From: JBELHO01 sp042091375
GTDB lineage: Bacteria > Pseudomonadota > Gammaproteobacteria > Enterobacterales > Alteromonadaceae
Direction: 5' to 3'
DNA length: 64,000 bases
Assembly (NCBI GenBank): GCA_042091375.1
Contig: JBELHO010000006.1
Span: 62,001-126,000, forward strand
The notes beneath the pieces were generated by a model that was not told the DNA's origin, made no database searches, and saw only the letters and a list, made by a program, of their open reading frames with translations. The stretch's first letter is position 1. Each line of letters opens with the position of its first letter. Shown here one piece after another: positions 53,845-63,351 of this stretch. Position numbers and translations under genes: made by a program.

Positions 53845-54819
53845 CTAATGAGGCAGGTGTCTTTTAAGTGAGCGGCCAAACTGCTGAACAGCCTTAGCGA
53901 AGGGGGAGCAATAAATTTGCCATAAGTTAGTTTGACTCAGCTCATTGCCACCTATGGTGAAGTTTTTTTCATTAACTGTTGAAGATTTAATTAAGCTGTT
54001 AAACATCTTATCCCAGCAAGCGAGTGCTGAGCCGTAATTACTATTAAAATGTTGCGGATCAGCACTGTGGTGGATTTGATGTTGGGCTGGACTGATAAAA
54101 ATTCCTTCCAACTTATCTCCCCAACCTAACCAGATATGACTGTGCCGCAAATTAGAGCCACAAAAGTTAAATAAAAATACAAACAGATTTGCGCCTAAAA
54201 TATCAACCATTTGCAGCGTAGCGCCAAACAAATAATAACAACACCCGACAACAAAGCCTTGAGTGAGTGCCATGCGCAATGCATAGAGTAAACTTTCAAC
54301 GGGGTGACTGCGGTAAATAGTAAAAGGCGTTAGCACTTGCGCCGAGTGATGTACCTTGTGAAATTCCCACAAAACGCGATTGTTGTGTAACACATAATGC
54401 AAAATAAAGCGGGTAAAATCATCAGCGACAAATAAAAACAAAGTAAACAAAAAAACAATAGTGGTTGCAGCAAATTCGATCGGAGTAATATAACCAAAAG
54501 TCCATTCTAAAAAGGACGAGGTACTAATAGCCACAGGCACCATAGTGATCACTATAAAAGGAAAAATTGCCGATTTGATCAGTTTATTAACTATCAATAG
54601 CGCATAATCATGCCTTGCTGACAAGGCGCTATAAATACGCCAAGGTAACAGAAATTTAAAAAAACCAGTGAGGGAATAAGTGGAATTTAACCGCAAATAA
54701 ACGGGTATGGCCAGTAGCGCTGCCGATACTAAGTAAATAAGATAAATGCGCTTGTTGGCATCAAATAAATATTGACCAAGTTCATTTACGTTTAATGATA
54801 AAAAATCAAGTATCGGCAT
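53845..54819 (-). CDS. Sterol desaturase / fatty acid hydroxylase superfamily membrane protein
   Basis: Membrane di-iron oxygenase-like protein of 324 residues with four or five helices. Three histidine clusters are visible: RFILHYVLHNNRVLWEFHKVHH in the middle, YRSHPVE following, and HQIHHSADPQHFNSNYG near 230. These are the iron ligands of the family, which hydroxylates or desaturates lipids with O2. It lies 17 bp after the TonB receptor stop and is last in the iron operon, so it may be expressed when iron is low. Relatives of this gene occur next to siderophore receptors in some marine bacteria. Substrate unknown. Confidence 0.86.
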   Translation of the reverse strand: MPILDFLSLNVNELGQYLFDANKRIYLIYLVSAALLAIPVYLRLNSTYSLTGFFKFLLPWRIYSALSARHDYALLIVNKLIKSAIFPFIVITMVPVAISTSSFLEWTFGYITPIEFAATTIVFLFTLFLFVADDFTRFILHYVLHNNRVLWEFHKVHHSAQVLTPFTIYRSHPVESLLYALRMALTQGFVVGCCYYLFGATLQMVDILGANLFVFLFNFCGSNLRHSHIWLGWGDKLEGIFISPAQHQIHHSADPQHFNSNYGSALACWDKMFNSLIKSSTVNEKNFTIGGNELSQTNLWQIYCSPFAKAVQQFGRSLKRHLPH

Positions 54820-54836
54820 TGCTAAAGACTCATGGG

Positions 54837-57095
54837 CTAAAAGCTATATTGGTACCCCAAAAATAACTGCTGTGGTTTACTCGGCCTTGCTCCATAAGGA
54901 CGGCGACTAACAATTTCTTTTACATCAAATAAATTGTCTATCTTCAGATATAAACGTCCTAATGAGTCTAAGTCATAATGTGCTGAAAAATCAACTACAG
55001 TATGGGCTTTAGTGACTACTCCAGCTAATGTTGGTTGCCCTTCTTTTAAAGGATCAAACTGCTCTGATGCTTCAAGCATTTCACCAATGTATCGAGCAAT
55101 CAGGTTAATATCCCAATGATTAGCCACGAGGCCAATATTAAAGGTTGCTTGATTTTCAGCTAAATAGGGCACTTCATCGCCTGCAGTTATATCACCCCAC
55201 ATAGGGAACTCTGATTCAAAGCTAGTTTTAAATTCTGAAGCACTATAAGTATAAACAAGTGAAATTGGGATCTCAAAGTCACTGTTAATTTCAAAAGTAC
55301 GACTAGCGGAAAATTCCAAACCATAAATATCAACTTCGCCGCCATTAAATTCAGTATTTGAATCCTGTCCGCATGAAGAAAAAGAACAACCTTCCTTTAA
55401 GTTACTGATGTCATTGTAAAATACAATGGCCTCAAGCTTACTATTTCCGTCGTTATAACGGCCACCCAATTCATAATTGATACTGTTCTCAATATTTACA
55501 TCTGGATTTTGTTGCGGGCTGGTAGGAACAAAGCCTTCGTGAATACCAAATAATAACCCAGCCTCTTCTGACAAGTTGTAAAACACACTCATACTCGGCA
55601 ACCAAATACGTGAGCTTTTCTCTAAGAAGTCATCATCTTTACCTGGCGCCCTATTTTGATATTGGGAATCAAAAAACTCGCCGCGCAAACCAAGAGTGAC
55701 ATCTAGCTGTTGCCAACTAATGGTGTCTTGAACAAAAAGTGATAAAGCATCGGTGTTTTCAACATTAGTCAAACCAGCCACTTGTGCACTGCCGTCCGAC
55801 TCTAAATTGGCTGAAACCATTAAAAACGCGTCTTCAGTATGATTTCGTTCAATTTCATCCTGATGATAGCGAAAGCCGAGATTAAACTGGTGGTCTAAAC
55901 CTAATAGCTTTTGCTCAAAACGCAACTCAGATTGAATACCACGAGAATAATATTCTCGCGCATTATTACCGACAATAATTTTTTCGCCCTCATTTTCGGT
56001 ATCTCGTTGCCCAGTCAACACTTGATAAAATAAGGCATTGGTCTCATCTTGCGGATTGGCCAAAATCGCTTGTAAATCACGGGTGATCAACCCACTTTTG
56101 AAACCATTAATTTTAAACCAATCGCGCTTAAACTGGTTGTTATAAATACGGGTGGTCAGATCAAAATCATCTGTCTGTAAAAAGTGACTGAATTGCAGTT
56201 GATTGTGCTGCCAATCCATATTGTCTAGTTCACTAGCCACATAACGTCGATAAGGAGACGCCTCAAAGTCTTCATCAGTTAAACCTAGGTAGGTTTCATT
56301 CGAATTTTCATCGGCATACCCCAGTTTTAATTCAAATACTTGCTCTACTCCATCACTGCTCAAGTTATAGCGAAACTTAGCCATAATATCGCTTTTGTCA
56401 AAACCGGTATCGCCACCGCCATCGAGTTCTTTAAAACCGTCTGACTCTAAGTGGATACCTTCAATTAAAAAGCCAAAATTTCCTTGGGTATTGCCATAGT
56501 AGCCTTTGGTTTTTCGGTAGCCATTACTGCCAATAGCTAAGTCGAAAGCTCCCTCACTGGCAGTTGGCACAGCACGAGTAGTCATGTTTAATGCACCGGC
56601 AACAGTATTTGGTCCATATTTGATTGCCGCTGGGCCCTTAAATACTTCAACGGATGTCATTTTACCTATCATCGGAAAATAATAAGCAGAAGGAGCAGAA
56701 TAAGGTGCTGGACCAATTAAAATTCCGTCTTCCATAATGGTAATTTTTTTACTTCGCTCAGGCGTCGCGCCTCTGAAACCGATATTGGGTCGCAAACCAA
56801 AACCGTCTTCTTCGCGGATATTGATCCCCGGCACGTTATACAAAACGCGGTTAATGTCATCAAAGTTAAATTTTTCTAATTCAACTTCACTGATCAAAGT
56901 CGCGGAGCCAGCTTCGGTGCGCAATTTATTTTGATGACCAATAATTTGGATACGCTCATCATAGCTTGATTTTTCTTGGTCAGCATCAGTCATATCCGTT
57001 GTTGATTGCTCTGCCGATGCCACATTACTGAACGTGCAATGAACAGCAATAACAATAGCTAACAGCGACTTTTGGGTTTTGAAATGAGTAGTCAT
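54837..57095 (-). CDS. TonB-dependent outer-membrane receptor, FecA-like
   Basis: Outer-membrane receptor of 752 residues that imports an iron chelate (or another ligand) using TonB energy. A signal peptide (cleaved after ASA near residue 28) is followed by a TonB box-like DERIQIIGH (about 45-53). The plug domain contains NVPGINIREEDGFGLRPNIGFRGATPERSKKI, and a long beta-barrel ends in the C-terminal FLGYQYSF with terminal Phe. The plug resembles FecA of the ferric citrate system and related receptors. The start shares one base with the stop of the imelysin gene (TAATG). Iron is inferred from imelysin and a Fur-like box upstream. Confidence 0.93.
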   Translation of the reverse strand: MTTHFKTQKSLLAIVIAVHCTFSNVASAEQSTTDMTDADQEKSSYDERIQIIGHQNKLRTEAGSATLISEVELEKFNFDDINRVLYNVPGINIREEDGFGLRPNIGFRGATPERSKKITIMEDGILIGPAPYSAPSAYYFPMIGKMTSVEVFKGPAAIKYGPNTVAGALNMTTRAVPTASEGAFDLAIGSNGYRKTKGYYGNTQGNFGFLIEGIHLESDGFKELDGGGDTGFDKSDIMAKFRYNLSSDGVEQVFELKLGYADENSNETYLGLTDEDFEASPYRRYVASELDNMDWQHNQLQFSHFLQTDDFDLTTRIYNNQFKRDWFKINGFKSGLITRDLQAILANPQDETNALFYQVLTGQRDTENEGEKIIVGNNAREYYSRGIQSELRFEQKLLGLDHQFNLGFRYHQDEIERNHTEDAFLMVSANLESDGSAQVAGLTNVENTDALSLFVQDTISWQQLDVTLGLRGEFFDSQYQNRAPGKDDDFLEKSSRIWLPSMSVFYNLSEEAGLLFGIHEGFVPTSPQQNPDVNIENSINYELGGRYNDGNSKLEAIVFYNDISNLKEGCSFSSCGQDSNTEFNGGEVDIYGLEFSASRTFEINSDFEIPISLVYTYSASEFKTSFESEFPMWGDITAGDEVPYLAENQATFNIGLVANHWDINLIARYIGEMLEASEQFDPLKEGQPTLAGVVTKAHTVVDFSAHYDLDSLGRLYLKIDNLFDVKEIVSRRPYGARPSKPQQLFLGYQYSF

Positions 57096-58348
57096 TAATC
57101 GTTATCTCCGGCAGCAGTTTGCGGTAACTCCAGTGCTAGACTTTGAATAAAATCTATCTTGAGTTTATCGGTTATTTTTTTAACATCGGTGTGGGTTTGT
57201 TGCACTTTATCGGGATCAGTTGTTAACGCATCAGCTAAACTTTGTTCATAATTTTGTGTATTGTTTATGGCTGAAGTGATATCTGCGGTCATTTCATCGG
57301 CGGTTAGCTGATCACCCACGTCAGTTAAAAAATCAACAAAACCTACACCACTGCTATCTCCAGAAAATAACTTTGCAAAAGCCAACAAATTCTGCTCAAT
57401 GTTGCTCACTGAATTGCCACTAAATAGCGACTCAACAGTCTCTGGACAAGCTTGGCCACCACAAGGGTTAAACAATATTCCAAGAGGCTCGGCAAGTTTG
57501 CCGTCCTTAGTAAATTTGTCTACGTAAAACATGGCATCACTGATCTCATTAATCGCTTGCAGCTCTGAAGTGAAATCGCTATCACTTGTGCCCGCTTGCT
57601 TGAGGGTATTACCGTAACCATTGGCTCCTTGCCAAGCAGTTAATAACTGTTGTGCATTGTTATTAATATCTCTGGCGACTTCTCCGGCAAAATCACAACG
57701 GGCGATCTTTCTGTAATCATCGCTTTGACTATTCCAGTTTTCTGGTTGGGTAGTTGAAGTACAACTGTGATCTAATTGCTCATTAAATAATAGGTACTCT
57801 AACGCCGCTAATCCTCGTCTAGAAGGGGTGCGATTGGCAATATCGTAGGGCTGACCATTGACTGTACCCAATTCATAATTAACTACCTCAAAGTCAACTG
57901 AACAAGTGTTAACTGCCGGCCATGAATAAATTTTATTGCGCAATAAAGCATCATTTTCTGCTAGCGGGCCAACCCGCATCACTTCAGCTTGCTGCCAAAC
58001 ATTCATGGTGCTGCGCCATGCTTGTTTTGCTTGCTCACGGGCAGTATTGACTTGCTCAATAGAGGCATTGCCTAAAGCAAATTCACTCTCCAGCTGACAA
58101 TAGGCCTCTATTGGTTGAATTTGACTCGTTGCCAGATCAGCAAACTCAACAAACGTTGGTGAAATAACATTATCAACTAAATTTTCAAGTAGTGCTTGTT
58201 GATTAAAGCTATCTACAATCGGTGTAGGAGCTGGTGTATTTCCATAACCAGCGCCAGCCTCACTGCTAGTGCTCTCTCCACAGGCACTGACTAATATGGC
58301 GGTACTGATCGCCCAAGAAACTACAGTACAATGAGTTTTGATTGACAT
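57095..58348 (-). CDS. Imelysin-family lipoprotein (IrpA-like)
   Basis: Lipoprotein of 417 residues: lipobox ILVSAC with lipidated Cys23. The helical imelysin domain carries the conserved RRGLAALEYLLF and, near the end, LKQAGTSDSDF and a DFLTDVGDQLTADEM region. Imelysins (peptidase M75 by name, with no proven protease in most) are iron-regulated and assist uptake. It is encoded between DUF4856 and the TonB receptor, and its stop overlaps the receptor start, so both are co-translated. The protein probably helps ferric substrate reach the receptor or the periplasm; the mechanism is unknown. Confidence 0.9.
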   Translation of the reverse strand: MSIKTHCTVVSWAISTAILVSACGESTSSEAGAGYGNTPAPTPIVDSFNQQALLENLVDNVISPTFVEFADLATSQIQPIEAYCQLESEFALGNASIEQVNTAREQAKQAWRSTMNVWQQAEVMRVGPLAENDALLRNKIYSWPAVNTCSVDFEVVNYELGTVNGQPYDIANRTPSRRGLAALEYLLFNEQLDHSCTSTTQPENWNSQSDDYRKIARCDFAGEVARDINNNAQQLLTAWQGANGYGNTLKQAGTSDSDFTSELQAINEISDAMFYVDKFTKDGKLAEPLGILFNPCGGQACPETVESLFSGNSVSNIEQNLLAFAKLFSGDSSGVGFVDFLTDVGDQLTADEMTADITSAINNTQNYEQSLADALTTDPDKVQQTHTDVKKITDKLKIDFIQSLALELPQTAAGDND

Positions 58349-58393
58349 TACTAACCCTTCTGTTCTTTTTAATGCATTGATTAAAATAAGTAT

Positions 58394-58440
58394 TTATTAG
58401 CCAATATTCTGTATCTAACCCTAAAATTATTGGCTAATAA
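58394..58440 (-). other. Stem-loop 1 in DUF4856-imelysin gap
   Basis: TTATTAGCCAAT (58394-58405) and ATTGGCTAATAA (58429-58440) are perfect 12-bp arms with a 23-base loop. It follows the stem-loop at 58451-58478 in the direction of transcription. No U-tract. Confidence 0.7.
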
Positions 58441-58450
58441 AAACTAAACA

Positions 58451-58478
58451 AGCCTTGGGTTGCAAACAACCCAAGGCT
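58451..58478 (-). terminator. Stem-loop 2, probable attenuating terminator after DUF4856
   Basis: AGCCTTGGGTTG and CAACCCAAGGCT form a perfect 12-bp GC-rich stem with a 4-base loop, 22 bases beyond the DUF4856 stop. On the minus strand it is followed by TGTTTAGTTTTT, a broken U-tract, so it may let only part of the transcripts through to imelysin and the receptor. Confidence 0.75.
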
Positions 58479-58500
58479 TTGACATTAGTTGGCTTACTGT

Positions 58501-60246
58501 TTACCAGTTGGCAACATTGTCTGCATCAAGACTTAATGCTGCTTGCATAATATCACGGGCAGCTAATAAGTCTGCTCGGTAGGCATCTACAGCAGTTCTG
58601 TCCTCTGAGCCAAAGCTAACAATAACTGGCTTATCTCCAAATAAGCTTTGAATTTCAGCAAATTGTTCATCTGTAATAGGTGAATAAGGGTTAAATTGTA
58701 ACCCTAGAGCAAAACCTTTCATTTCTGACCAATGCTTGGCTAAATCTTCGTAGTTGTATTCATCCGTTAACGATTTATCTAAATCAGCACGTACATCGTT
58801 GATGTAGTGAATAACAGTGGCAGCAACAGCTTTTTCCCAAGTATCAACAACAATCTTAACTTGTGCTTTTAGATCGTCAAGTTGATCGGCGCTTAACTCA
58901 GAGCCAACATTGTCGTGAATGATTTTACGACCAGCTAAGAACGCTTCCATCACATCTTTAGTGTAATCTGTTGGATTGGCATTGTTTTTAGAGCCGCGAT
59001 CGCGTTTAGCTGCATTGGTTGAATTACCTAAGTTAACTTCAGAAAGTAAATCATATACGCCATCACCATCGGTATCGTATTTGCCGTTCCACTCACTGCG
59101 ACCATCTTCATCAGAAGCAACTTTGCCAGCAATTTCATTGTCGTTGTATTCTAAATAATCACGCGCCGCACCAAAGTATCCGAAGCCTTCGTCGTAACCG
59201 TGCTCAAGTGCAGTATCTGGCTTACCATCACCACGAGGGTCTGTGTTATTAGCCAATAAACCTTCATCTAAGTAGTCATCTGTTGCTTGTGAATAAGCGA
59301 CACTCATTAGCAAGAATTTTTGGATCAGTTGCTTTAAATCAGTGCCATCAGTGTTGATATAGACTTTAGAAATTTCAGTGTCTGTCGCTTGATCCTTACG
59401 AAGGTTTTCATTCATCGCATTATCAGCCAATTGGTCAAAATAGTGGTCAACCAATGTTTCAGGTGTCATGCCAGCACCAGCACCAACAAAACTTGTGCCA
59501 TCTGTCCAATCTTTGCGCATACGAGTCGCATCATTACCGGCAATTTTACCTTTTAAGTTTTTAAGACTTGATGAAACATCAGTAATAAAGCCTTGCTTAG
59601 CGTAAGCTAAAAAATTTAATGCGAAGTTATTGCTGTACTGATCATCATTGGTATTAAAATAGGAGTACAGTTTATCTAATACGGCTTGTTTATCAGCGAA
59701 AGCATTGGCACCTATATCCGCTTGTAAGCCATTGGCAATGTAGTGATTTAACTCAGCGATTAGCGCGTGACGTGCCGTTTGACCAGTGAAGTTAACACTT
59801 GTCTCACCGTCATTTATTTTACTCGCAAAGTGATAAGTATCTAGTAGATCATTAACATCTATGGTTAATTCTTTGCTGAAAGTCGCATCACCACTGTCAG
59901 TAACAGTCACGCTTACAGTCACTGAAGCTGCTTGTTCGAAGTTCATCATCACATCGCTAGCTAACATTAACTCAGTACCGTCAATAGCAAATTGGCTATT
60001 ATCTGTGGTAAAGGTGAAAGTATCACTCGCATCAGCATCTGTAGCTGATAAGGTACCGATAGATGCACCAGCGCTATTTTCATCAACACTAATGGTTGAC
60101 AAGCTAATGTCAGTTGGTGCCGAATTTATTGGTGTTGGCGTTGGTGTTGGCTCAGGCGTTGAATCACTACTTGAACCGCCACAAGCGGTTAATGTTGAAG
60201 TGGCAATTGCAATGGCAATAGCCAATGCTTTAGTTTTAAATTGCAT
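58501..60246 (-). CDS. DUF4856 lipoprotein with cadherin-like domain
   Basis: Exported lipoprotein of 581 residues. The lipobox STLTAC places the lipidated Cys at 22, followed by a Ser/Pro/Thr linker. Residues about 40-135 form a cadherin-like repeat (APTDISLSTISVDENSAGAS, then ATDADASDTFTF and DVND at the end). The rest is the DUF4856 domain, helical, with a Ca-binding-like loop DTDGDGVYD. DUF4856 genes are found next to imelysin and are believed to be part of iron uptake; no function is proven. It is first in the operon, with the strongest promoter and a Fur-like box. Confidence 0.88.
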   Translation of the reverse strand: MQFKTKALAIAIAIATSTLTACGGSSSDSTPEPTPTPTPINSAPTDISLSTISVDENSAGASIGTLSATDADASDTFTFTTDNSQFAIDGTELMLASDVMMNFEQAASVTVSVTVTDSGDATFSKELTIDVNDLLDTYHFASKINDGETSVNFTGQTARHALIAELNHYIANGLQADIGANAFADKQAVLDKLYSYFNTNDDQYSNNFALNFLAYAKQGFITDVSSSLKNLKGKIAGNDATRMRKDWTDGTSFVGAGAGMTPETLVDHYFDQLADNAMNENLRKDQATDTEISKVYINTDGTDLKQLIQKFLLMSVAYSQATDDYLDEGLLANNTDPRGDGKPDTALEHGYDEGFGYFGAARDYLEYNDNEIAGKVASDEDGRSEWNGKYDTDGDGVYDLLSEVNLGNSTNAAKRDRGSKNNANPTDYTKDVMEAFLAGRKIIHDNVGSELSADQLDDLKAQVKIVVDTWEKAVAATVIHYINDVRADLDKSLTDEYNYEDLAKHWSEMKGFALGLQFNPYSPITDEQFAEIQSLFGDKPVIVSFGSEDRTAVDAYRADLLAARDIMQAALSLDADNVANW

Positions 60247-60292
60247 GATTGTCCTATGTTATATCAAAGTATAAATTTATTAGTTTATTAGC

Positions 60293-60324
60293 GTAATGAT
60301 GTAATGATGTAATGATGTAATGAT
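60293..60324. repeat. GTAATGAT x4 tandem repeat
   Basis: Four perfect copies of an 8-bp unit lie between the Fur-like box and the DUF4856 start (47-78 bases before the ATG). Gain or loss of units would change spacing in the promoter or leader. Confidence 0.92.
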
Positions 60325-60381
60325 TTATTGAGTACTAATAAAATTTGATAAAGCATACCTAAACTTAAATAATAATTCAAA

Positions 60382-60396
60382 TGAGAATCAATATTA
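60382..60396 (-). promoter_or_regulatory. Fur-like box of the iron operon
   Basis: TGAGAATCAATATTA matches the 7-1-7 Fur consensus TGATAATNATTATCA at 11 of the 14 defined positions. It lies 136 bases before the DUF4856 start. Together with imelysin and a TonB receptor downstream it supports repression by Fur when iron is plentiful. Confidence 0.65.
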
Positions 60397-60455
60397 TTTA
60401 CGTTAATTTCTAAAATGTGTTTACAAACAAGCGAAAAAAACGTTCGAGCCCAAGT

Positions 60456-60515
60456 AATTTGTGCTTAGCTAATTTGTGCTTAGCTAATTTGTGCTTAGTT
60501 AGTTTGTGCTTGCCT
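60456..60515. repeat. 15-bp degenerate tandem repeat, four copies
   Basis: Units AATTTGTGCTTAGCT at 60456 and 60471 are identical; those at 60486 (last letters TT for CT) and 60501 (AGTTTGTGCTTGCCT) are diverged. It lies upstream of the Fur-like box, between the two divergent units. A role is unknown. Confidence 0.88.
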
Positions 60516-60876
60516 AAGCAACGATGAATTAACACTCAATTTTTCATGGAAAGACCAATACCAAGACTTCCCCTAGTGCCTAGAGGCACTGAATATCACA
60601 ACACTTATAAGTTATTGCACAATAATACAGTTAACACTTTTAATCGGGCTTGTTATAACATAACATTACAGGCTAAATACTTGATGCATTTTGCTTGAGT
60701 ATTGGCAATATACAATGTGCAAACACATAAAATTATCTCATCAACATGCTTGTTTTAAATAGATTGATCATGATTGATTTAAGTAATTTCAATAATTATT
60801 TACTCATTTATTGATAGCGGTCAATGCGAACAAAAATCTTGGTGGTTTCTTACACTTAACAAACGATAAGAAAAAA

Positions 60877-63351
60877 ATGACTTTTAAAAAATCAATTGCA
60901 TTGGTACTCATGATACCACTTTCATTGTCAACAATGGCATATAGTTCAGCTATAAAGCAGACTAAAGGCAACTTTGAAGACAAATTCCGCCAACTCGAAG
61001 AAGTACTTCCCACTCCCAATGTATATCGCAACGCAGCGGGTGAGCCCGGTGAAAAATACTGGCAGCAGGAAGTCGATTACAATATTAAAGTTTCACTTGA
61101 TGAAAACAAACGTCGTTTGTCGGCCAGTGAACAAATTACCTATAAAAATAATTCGCCGTACCAGTTGAAATATTTATGGGTGCAATTGGATCAAAATATT
61201 TTTAAAGAAGATTCAATCGCAAATACCGCTAACAACTTTGGTGGTATAGGCCGCCGCGGTCCATACACTAAAGCAGGCGATCAACACACCCCAGCTAAAA
61301 TAAGCTTAGGTGAATTACGTCGTCAACACTTTATGGCCGACAATGAGTTGGGTTATGAGATCAGTGCGGTTAAAGACAACCGCGGTAAACCATTAAGTTT
61401 TGCCTTAGTGGGTACCCATATGCGCATTGATTTACCGAGCGCACTTAAATCAGGTGGCACGGTTAAATTTTCTATTGACTTTGCATTCAACATTGTTGAA
61501 GAAGACGCAGTATCAGCTCGTTCAGGATACGAACATTTTGAAGATGACGCGCGTCCAGGCGGCAATGATATTTTCTTACTGGCACAATGGTTTCCTCGCC
61601 TTCATTCCTACACGGACTACGAAGCATGGACCAACAAAGAGTTCTTAGGCCGCGGCGAATTCACCTTGGAATTTGGTGATTATGAGGTAGAAATTGATGT
61701 ACCTGCCGATCACGTGGTCAGTGCCACAGGGGTATTAACCAATCCTAAAAGTGTGTTGACAAAAACGCAGCGCCAACGATTAGAACAGTCGAAAACAGCT
61801 AAGCGTCCAGTATTTGTTATTACCGAGGAAGAAGCATTAGAAAACGAAAAAGAAGGCACTAACAAGCGCAAGACTTGGAAGTTTAAAGCCGATAACGTAC
61901 GTGATTTTGCTTGGGCTTCATCGCGTAAATTTATGTGGGATGCCAAAGGCTACCAACAAGGTGGTGACGATATGCCACTAGTAATGGCAATGTCTTTCTA
62001 CCCTAAAGAAGGCGGTGACTTGTGGAAAAAATACTCAACTGAGTCTGTGATCCACACAATGGAAGTGTATTCTCGTTATTCCTTTGATTACCCTTACCCA
62101 ACGGCACAATCGGTCAATGGCCCTGTTGGCGGCATGGAATATCCGATGATCACCTTTAATGGTCCGCGCACGGAATTACAAGACGACGGTTCACGCACCT
62201 ACTCACAAGCTGAAAAACGCTTTTTGATCGGTGTTGTTATCCATGAAATTGGCCACATCTATTATCCGATGATAGTCAACTCTGACGAACGTCAATGGAC
62301 TTGGATGGACGAAGGTTTAAACAGCTTTTTAGATGGTGTTGCCGGTCGCGAATGGGATCCAACTATTCCTTGGGGAGTAGAGCCTAGAGATATCGTTGGC
62401 TATATGAAGTCTGAAAATCAGGTGCCGATCATGACCCAATCAGATAGTGTTTGGCGCTTAGGTCCTAATGCCTATACCAAGCCTGCTGCAGCACTAAATA
62501 TCTTGCGTGAAGTTATTTTAGGACGTGAGTTATTTGACTTTGCTTTTAAAGAATACTCACAACGCTGGAAATTTAAACGCCCAACGCCTTCTGACTTTTT
62601 CCGCACTATGGAAGAAGCTTCGGGAGTTGATTTAGATTGGTTCTGGCGCGGTTGGTTTTATTCAACAGATCACGTTGATATTTCAATCGACAAAGTATAC
62701 CAAATGCGCTTAGACACTCGCGATCCTGATATTGATTATGGCCGTTTACGTCAAATTGAACAAGACAAGCCATCGTCATTATTTGTTGAACGCAATAAAG
62801 CCGCAGGCACAGAGTTATGGATTGATCGCAACCCAGATATTCGCGACTTTTATGATGACAATGATCGCTTCACCGTCACAAACAAAGAGCGCAATGCCTA
62901 TCAGAAGTTTGTTAAAGGCCTAAAACCTTGGGAGCGCAAAACCCTTGAACGCGCAGTTAAAGAAGATAAAAATTACTATGTAATGGAGTTTTCCAACATA
63001 GGTGGTTTGGTTATGCCTATTTTACTTGAGCTGACCTTCGCTGACGGCAGTAAAGAAAATCAATACGTACCTGCTGAGATTTGGCGTCGCACCCCAGAGA
63101 AAGTTCGTAAGTTGATTGTTACCGATAAAGACAAAGAACTAGTGCAAGTAACTGTAGATGGTGGCTGGGAAACTGCTGATGTCGATGTAGAGAACAACTA
63201 CTATCCTCGTCGTATTATTCCATCTAGAGTTGAAGCATACAAAGCCAAGAAGAGTTCAGACAAAGTGCGTCGTGATATTATGCAAGACATTAAAACTGAG
63301 CTTAAAACTGATGACAAAGAAGAAAAAGCAACTGAGAAAAAGGATAAATAA
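60877..63351 (+). CDS. M1-family zinc metallopeptidase, exported
   Basis: Exported peptidase of 824 residues. The ATG at 60877 gives a signal peptide MTFKKSIALVLMIPLSLSTMAYSSA. The M1 zinc site is complete: HEIGH with His456, Glu457 and His460, then exactly 18 residues to Glu479 (MDEGLN). The substrate loop VGGMEYPMITFNG replaces the canonical GAMEN. The C-terminal region is long, with charged Lys/Glu repeats at the end. It belongs to the M1 branch common in marine Alteromonadales and Bacteroidetes-like proteins (DUF-type aminopeptidases). It probably trims peptides in the periplasm or at the surface. Its stop overlaps the next start (TAATG). Confidence 0.92.
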   Translation: MTFKKSIALVLMIPLSLSTMAYSSAIKQTKGNFEDKFRQLEEVLPTPNVYRNAAGEPGEKYWQQEVDYNIKVSLDENKRRLSASEQITYKNNSPYQLKYLWVQLDQNIFKEDSIANTANNFGGIGRRGPYTKAGDQHTPAKISLGELRRQHFMADNELGYEISAVKDNRGKPLSFALVGTHMRIDLPSALKSGGTVKFSIDFAFNIVEEDAVSARSGYEHFEDDARPGGNDIFLLAQWFPRLHSYTDYEAWTNKEFLGRGEFTLEFGDYEVEIDVPADHVVSATGVLTNPKSVLTKTQRQRLEQSKTAKRPVFVITEEEALENEKEGTNKRKTWKFKADNVRDFAWASSRKFMWDAKGYQQGGDDMPLVMAMSFYPKEGGDLWKKYSTESVIHTMEVYSRYSFDYPYPTAQSVNGPVGGMEYPMITFNGPRTELQDDGSRTYSQAEKRFLIGVVIHEIGHIYYPMIVNSDERQWTWMDEGLNSFLDGVAGREWDPTIPWGVEPRDIVGYMKSENQVPIMTQSDSVWRLGPNAYTKPAAALNILREVILGRELFDFAFKEYSQRWKFKRPTPSDFFRTMEEASGVDLDWFWRGWFYSTDHVDISIDKVYQMRLDTRDPDIDYGRLRQIEQDKPSSLFVERNKAAGTELWIDRNPDIRDFYDDNDRFTVTNKERNAYQKFVKGLKPWERKTLERAVKEDKNYYVMEFSNIGGLVMPILLELTFADGSKENQYVPAEIWRRTPEKVRKLIVTDKDKELVQVTVDGGWETADVDVENNYYPRRIIPSRVEAYKAKKSSDKVRRDIMQDIKTELKTDDKEEKATEKKDK

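Larger units (their letters stand above)
60247..60876. other. Divergent intergenic region iron operon / M1 peptidase
   Basis: About 630 bases with no gene. It contains a Fur-like box (60382-60396), an 8-bp tandem repeat (60293-60324), a 15-bp tandem repeat (60456-60515) and a small hairpin AGTGCC-TAGA-GGCACT (60575-60590). The rest is AT-rich. No RNA gene was recognised. Confidence 0.55.

Noticed and set aside
53798..53877. Direct repeat AAGTGAGCGGCC at 53798 and 53866
   Set aside because: Twelve bases, one copy inside the hydroxylase gene end and one just after it. It probably reflects a small duplication and shows no further structure.
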